This document shows, one piece after another, positions 31,137 to 34,561 of a stretch of 34,561 nucleotides of DNA. Location: NCBI GenBank assembly GCA_016296505.1, contig JAEDJD010000023.1, positions 1-34,561 of the forward strand, written 5' to 3'. Under the pieces are notes generated by a model. The model had not been told where the DNA came from, ran no database searches, and saw only the letters and a list, made by a program, of their open reading frames with translations. Position 1 is the stretch's first letter. Every line of letters starts with the position of its first letter. The stretch comes from Oscillospiraceae bacterium. Its GTDB lineage: Bacteria > Bacillota > Clostridia > Oscillospirales > Ruminococcaceae. The translations under genes were made by a program, and so were the position numbers.

Positions 31137-31382
31137 TCAGAACCAACGCTTACGCATTCGTTCAAGAAATTCTTCTGTAATCGGAAAACCGGAGCTTTCA
31201 CCGATCACAGAATCAATTCCGCAATATGGACAGATCGCAGTACCGGATATATCCTTCACCCACGCCGTAATTTCACTAGGATGAAATATCTTGCCGCAAT
31301 AGAAGCAGCCACAGACAGAATCCTGCATAAGCTGTTCTTTGTGATTTGCTGAATACATATGAGCTTCAAAAATGTCTTCCAT
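31137..31382 (-). CDS. Small cytoplasmic zinc-ribbon protein
   Basis: 81 aa from the ATG at 31382 (GGTGAT upstream); the longer open frame runs into the leader RNA. Two knuckles, CFYCGKIFHPSEI and AICPYCGIDSVIG, form a four-Cys zinc ribbon; the ending EEFLERMRKRWF matches a conserved family of uncharacterised cytoplasmic proteins in Firmicutes and Proteobacteria. Function unknown. It has its own promoter and structured leader and is followed by tRNA-Leu on the same strand. Confidence 0.75.
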   Translation of the reverse strand: MEDIFEAHMYSANHKEQLMQDSVCGCFYCGKIFHPSEITAWVKDISGTAICPYCGIDSVIGESSGFPITEEFLERMRKRWF

Positions 31383-31407
31383 AATATCACCATAATTACA
31401 CTGTCGT

Positions 31408-31473
31408 GACGCACCCAAAATTTCGTGCGTCTGCAAGTTCCGGCACAGATACAATAGCGAATCTGTGCCGGAA
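31408..31473 (-). promoter_or_regulatory. Structured leader RNA with tRNA-Leu-like segment
   Basis: Two hairpins precede the zinc-ribbon gene: a perfect 13-bp stem (31438-31450 with 31461-31473) and a 7-bp stem (31408-31414 with 31425-31431). On the minus strand about 30 bases (31442-31412) closely follow the D-arm to anticodon-arm of the tRNA-Leu gene 300 bases away (GGAACTTGCAGACGCACGA against GGAACTGGCAGACGCACGA). It is either a decayed tRNA copy or a tRNA-mimic control element. Confidence 0.6.
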
Positions 31474-31489
31474 TACATCCGTCAGTATT

Positions 31490-31518
31490 ATTATAGCAGT
31501 TCCTGCAGCTTTTGTCAA
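31490..31518 (-). promoter_or_regulatory. Consensus promoter for the zinc-ribbon/tRNA-Leu unit
   Basis: Minus strand TTGACA (31518-31513), 17 bases, TATAAT (31495-31490); start near 31483, giving a leader of about 100 bases. Confidence 0.8.
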
Positions 31519-31535
31519 GTCTATACAGCACATCT

Positions 31536-34307
31536 TCAGGATTCTGGCTTCTCCTCCATATGCGCCATATCAAACGCCTGGCTGCTCATTTCGAAACGTA
31601 TTTCATGCATTCGCAGACCACTCTGCGCAAAATACAGCCGAAGCGTCGTGAAGCGAGAGAAAATTGGAATTTCCGCTGAGAACGAAACCGGTTTGCCGCC
31701 CGTACCATTCCATGTAAATGTTCCGTTTGCGGTTCCCATGCTGAACAGGGTCACGGGAATTTGTGCAAGCTCGCTCTGTTCCGAGGATGCCGTCAGCGTA
31801 ACACGATACCAATGCGGTGTATGAACATTCAGTGCAAAAGCATAACTGGTTCCCTTATCCGTACAGATGTCGTCTAGTGAAATTGTCAGCGGCGCATCAA
31901 GTTCATAGAATACAACGTCGCCATTCTGCACCTCCGCGTCTGCCGGACGGTTCAGCACTGTCACTTCCGGCGCATTGCAAAGCAGTCGTTCCATAGCGTG
32001 TGTGTGCATCACAAAACGACATACATTTACCGCACAGCGCTGCAATTCACCGCGCGTCAGCGTACCGTCCGCAAGTGCGGCTTCCAGATTATCCTCATTC
32101 TGCACGCAGTCTGCACAGACCATGTATACATCATTCTGTGCACGAACCATTGCCGCTAAATTTGTTTTATCCGGCGCAGTATTACGCTCATTGATATTCG
32201 CCCACCAGTCCGTCATCAGGAATCCGGTATAGCCCCATTCCTTACGGATGATCTCTGTGCATAAATCATAGTTCCCCGCCGTCCAAAGCCCATTGACGCT
32301 GCCGTAGGTTGTCATGATCGACTTTGCATCGCCTTCCTTGACAGCAAGCTCAAAGCCTTTCAGATAGATTTCACGCAGCGCACGTTCCGAGACTGCCGCA
32401 TTCAGGAAATGTCGGTTTGTCTCCTGATTGTTGCCGCAGCAATGCTTAACCGTACCTTCAACGCCAACGCTGTGCAGACCGCGCAGCTCTGCGATCGCAA
32501 TGAGTCCTGTCAGTTTCGGATCTTCCGAGAAGTATTCAAAGTTTCTGCCGTTGAGCGGATGCCGGTGAATATTCATACCTGGCCCAAGCAAGCAGTCAAC
32601 CTGATTTGCCATCATTTCCAATCCGACGCAGGCATACAGCTCCGACAGCAGGTTCAGATTGAATGTCGATGCGAGAAGCGTTCCATTTGGCAGACTAAAC
32701 GCTTTCGTACCGCAGTCCATCCGCATACCGGATGGCCCGTCGGCGCAGCAGCAGGCAGGAATGCCGCGATTTACCAGTGCGTCCGAAACGCCGCCGAATG
32801 CCGACGCCGTACCTGCCGTCACGCGGGGGCTGCCCATGCCTTCTCCACGCACAATCTGCGTCAGCTCCGCATCGGAAAACTGCGCGACAAAAGCGTTCAG
32901 ATCGGCGTTGCCGCGCAGAACATCCGCAAGTACATAGTTTTTGCCATCCGACTGTAATTCTGCTGGAAGCGATTCAATTCGGCGCTCTGCTTCATCAAAT
33001 CGTTTCAGCGGTACATCTTCCCAGCCGACCGTCATTCCGGTATCGCTCTGCACCGGCTTCATACGCTGAAACGCCTCGACAGGTGCCATTGCCTGCCGGC
33101 ATTGTTCGACTGCGATTGTCTCATCTATAAAACGACTCGCGGCATATTTTGCATCGCGCACATCCGTACCGACATAGTATTTATATTCACCGGCTTCCTT
33201 CACCCAGCAAAATGCGTGACCGGTCACGCCGCTGTCGTCGTAGGACGCCGGAATTGCCAGCTCCAGATTCACGGTTTCGGATTCGTTCGGCGCAAGAACA
33301 TTTGTCTTATAGAAAATCACAAGCTGTCGTGACGGCTGACCAAGCTTCCCCTGCGGCGCTTCCACATAAAGCTGAACAACTTCCTTGCCGGATACCTTGC
33401 CCGTATTCGTCACCGTCACGGGAAGATACTGCGCACTGCGAACATGAACCGGTTCGCCTGCCGTTACGGAGAATACTGTATAGGAAAGCCCGAAGCCAAA
33501 CGGATAACGCACACGCTCCGGCGCAAACGTCTCAAAATAGCGATAGCCGACATAGATATCCTCGGCATAATTGTTATTGTTTTCGTCGTAGAAAAATGCG
33601 TCCGAGGGGTAATCAGAAATCTCATAGGCAATCGTATCCGGCAGCTTGCCGCACGGAGAAACGGCACCCGTCAGGACAGCCGCCGCACCGGTACCGCCGG
33701 TCATACCGCCCTGCCAGAGATACAGTACCGCGTCCGGCGTATAGGTATCGACAAAGTGCATATCTATAATATTGCCTGTATTCAGCAGCACAATCATCTT
33801 TTTGAAGTGCTTGCGGCACAGACGCAGCATCTCGGTTTCGCCGTCTGTCAGCAGATAGGAGCCGGCGCCGATATGGTTATCCTGCTCCTCGCCGGCGGTT
33901 CTGCCGATCATGATCACCGCGCGCTCACAGGCGGCGGCAGCGTCCGCTACAAGCGCCTCATCCAGCGGCATTTCCGCCTGACACCATGGCTCTCCGCCCC
34001 AGCCGTTTCCCATATCGTAGGGATTTTCTTCGTCCCATTTCTGATAGGCTTCCAGCAGCGGCGCATACAGTCGGACGCCTCTATCCTGCAAGCCCTCCGG
34101 AATGCCCGTCACCTTTGATACATTGACCATGCCGCCGGAGCCGGTTCCACTCTTATAATAATGAAGCTGAATTCTACCGAACATTGCAATTTCTTCATTT
34201 TGCAGCAACGGCAAGGCGGCATTGTCATTCTTAAGCATGACAATGCCCTCTGCGACAGCCTCGGCTGCCTTTTTCAAATAAGCATTCCAATCGAGTGTTT
34301 GTTTCAT
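31536..34307 (-). CDS. GH3 beta-glucosidase with permuted domain order
   Basis: 923 aa from the ATG at 34307 (GAGG about 11 bases upstream). Domain order is reversed from usual GH3: first the alpha/beta sandwich (about 20-245: GIVMLKNDNAALPLL, VIMIGRTAGEEQDNHI, KMIVLLNTGNIIDM), then a fibronectin-III-like domain (YPFGFGLSYTVF, VTVTNTGKVSGKEVVQLYVEAP), then the TIM barrel (about 490-830). The barrel has LLGPGMNIHRHPLNGRNFEY, GTVKHCCGNNQETNR and the nucleophile Asp700 in GFLMTDWWA. The last 110 residues form an extra beta domain that may bind carbohydrate. No signal peptide, so it acts in the cytoplasm on cellobiose or other glucosides. The same permutation is known from the Ruminococcus albus F-40 enzyme. 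Confidence 0.93.
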   Translation of the reverse strand: MKQTLDWNAYLKKAAEAVAEGIVMLKNDNAALPLLQNEEIAMFGRIQLHYYKSGTGSGGMVNVSKVTGIPEGLQDRGVRLYAPLLEAYQKWDEENPYDMGNGWGGEPWCQAEMPLDEALVADAAAACERAVIMIGRTAGEEQDNHIGAGSYLLTDGETEMLRLCRKHFKKMIVLLNTGNIIDMHFVDTYTPDAVLYLWQGGMTGGTGAAAVLTGAVSPCGKLPDTIAYEISDYPSDAFFYDENNNNYAEDIYVGYRYFETFAPERVRYPFGFGLSYTVFSVTAGEPVHVRSAQYLPVTVTNTGKVSGKEVVQLYVEAPQGKLGQPSRQLVIFYKTNVLAPNESETVNLELAIPASYDDSGVTGHAFCWVKEAGEYKYYVGTDVRDAKYAASRFIDETIAVEQCRQAMAPVEAFQRMKPVQSDTGMTVGWEDVPLKRFDEAERRIESLPAELQSDGKNYVLADVLRGNADLNAFVAQFSDAELTQIVRGEGMGSPRVTAGTASAFGGVSDALVNRGIPACCCADGPSGMRMDCGTKAFSLPNGTLLASTFNLNLLSELYACVGLEMMANQVDCLLGPGMNIHRHPLNGRNFEYFSEDPKLTGLIAIAELRGLHSVGVEGTVKHCCGNNQETNRHFLNAAVSERALREIYLKGFELAVKEGDAKSIMTTYGSVNGLWTAGNYDLCTEIIRKEWGYTGFLMTDWWANINERNTAPDKTNLAAMVRAQNDVYMVCADCVQNEDNLEAALADGTLTRGELQRCAVNVCRFVMHTHAMERLLCNAPEVTVLNRPADAEVQNGDVVFYELDAPLTISLDDICTDKGTSYAFALNVHTPHWYRVTLTASSEQSELAQIPVTLFSMGTANGTFTWNGTGGKPVSFSAEIPIFSRFTTLRLYFAQSGLRMHEIRFEMSSQAFDMAHMEEKPES

Positions 34308-34333
34308 AATCGCATCATCCTCTTTAAGTTTAC

Positions 34334-34379
34334 CCGTAATAATTAACGGTATTATAGCACGCCTGATTCTCCCCGACAA
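34334..34379 (-). promoter_or_regulatory. Beta-glucosidase promoter and imperfect operator
   Basis: Minus strand TTGTCG (34379-34374), 17 bases, TATAAT (34356-34351). Over the start region CCGTAATAATTAACGG (34334-34349) is a near palindrome, the position of a sugar-responsive repressor site. Confidence 0.55.
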
Positions 34380-34561
34380 TCAGAAAATATGCTTTTATAT
34401 CAGATTCATAATCCATTTTATCAATTCTATTTTAACATACTATCCAATAAATATCAATAGAAAAGAATGAAAAACAACAGTATATAAATCATGACCATTC
34501 TACTTGACTGTGTTTGTCAAGTAGAAAGTGCATAAAAGGGGCTCGAAAAAGTGCATAGCCC
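34380..34561. other. AT-rich right edge with a hairpin
   Basis: No gene seen. TCTACTTGAC (34499-34508) and GTCAAGTAGA (34516-34525) form a perfect 10-bp hairpin without a T run. AAAGTGCATA occurs twice near the very end. Confidence 0.5.

Noticed and set aside
1..34561. CRISPR array
   Set aside because: The only regular repeats are protein-coding modules and regulatory pairs; no repeat-spacer pattern was seen.

Overview
The window looks like the chromosome of a plant-fibre-degrading gut or rumen Clostridium relative, most likely a Ruminococcus (Oscillospiraceae). Reasons: a lipoprotein GH11 xylanase with a CBM22-like module, a domain-permuted GH3 beta-glucosidase of the Ruminococcus albus type, GLUG-repeat surface proteins, AGGAGG ribosome binding sites and TTGACA/TATAAT promoters. 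This is inferred from protein character; no database was searched.

Layout. (1) 1-9850, minus strand: two surface-protein operons of matching design. The upstream one (9550 to 7250) encodes a one-pass membrane protein, a secreted adhesin-like protein, a secreted 318-aa protein and a 36-aa peptide. The next one (7008 to the left edge) encodes a short TetR protein, a 1797-aa GLUG protein ending in the same C-terminal domain as the 318-aa protein, a near-copy of the 36-aa peptide, a lipoprotein ending in the same ELPI motif, and the start of an HprK-like kinase. A LytTR regulator (9856-10656) lies upstream, and a 22-bp-period direct repeat just before the operon promoter is a good candidate for its operator. 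(2) 10700-12520: wreck of an integrative element, with an excisionase, an integrase that has lost its catalytic domain, and a radical-SAM-like fragment. (3) 12532-13848: xylanase. (4) 14031-16354: a LytTR/GHKL two-component system followed by an unannotated transcription unit for an 18-aa Trp-rich peptide, whose promoter is preceded by a textbook LytTR direct repeat inside the kinase gene. (5) 16761-20315, minus: membrane protein, trmO, DtxR-like regulator, mreC, mreD. (6) 20464-27670, plus: a compact head-and-packaging phage operon (small and large terminase, portal, capsid, protease-like, three connector-size proteins, gpD-like hub) with no integrase, lysis, tape-measure or tail-tube gene. 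(7) 27693-31518: DUF4352-like lipoprotein, M23 peptidase, Spo0A-C-like small protein, a serine recombinase remnant, and a zinc-ribbon gene followed by tRNA-Leu(UAG) whose leader RNA resembles the tRNA itself. (8) 31536-34307: GH3 beta-glucosidase.

The most promising undescribed systems are the ELPI-motif peptide / surface-protein / HprK-like kinase set, and the Trp-rich peptide wired to a LytTR two-component system, which looks like an autoinducing circuit without any AgrB or AgrD. The stand-alone capsid operon is third.
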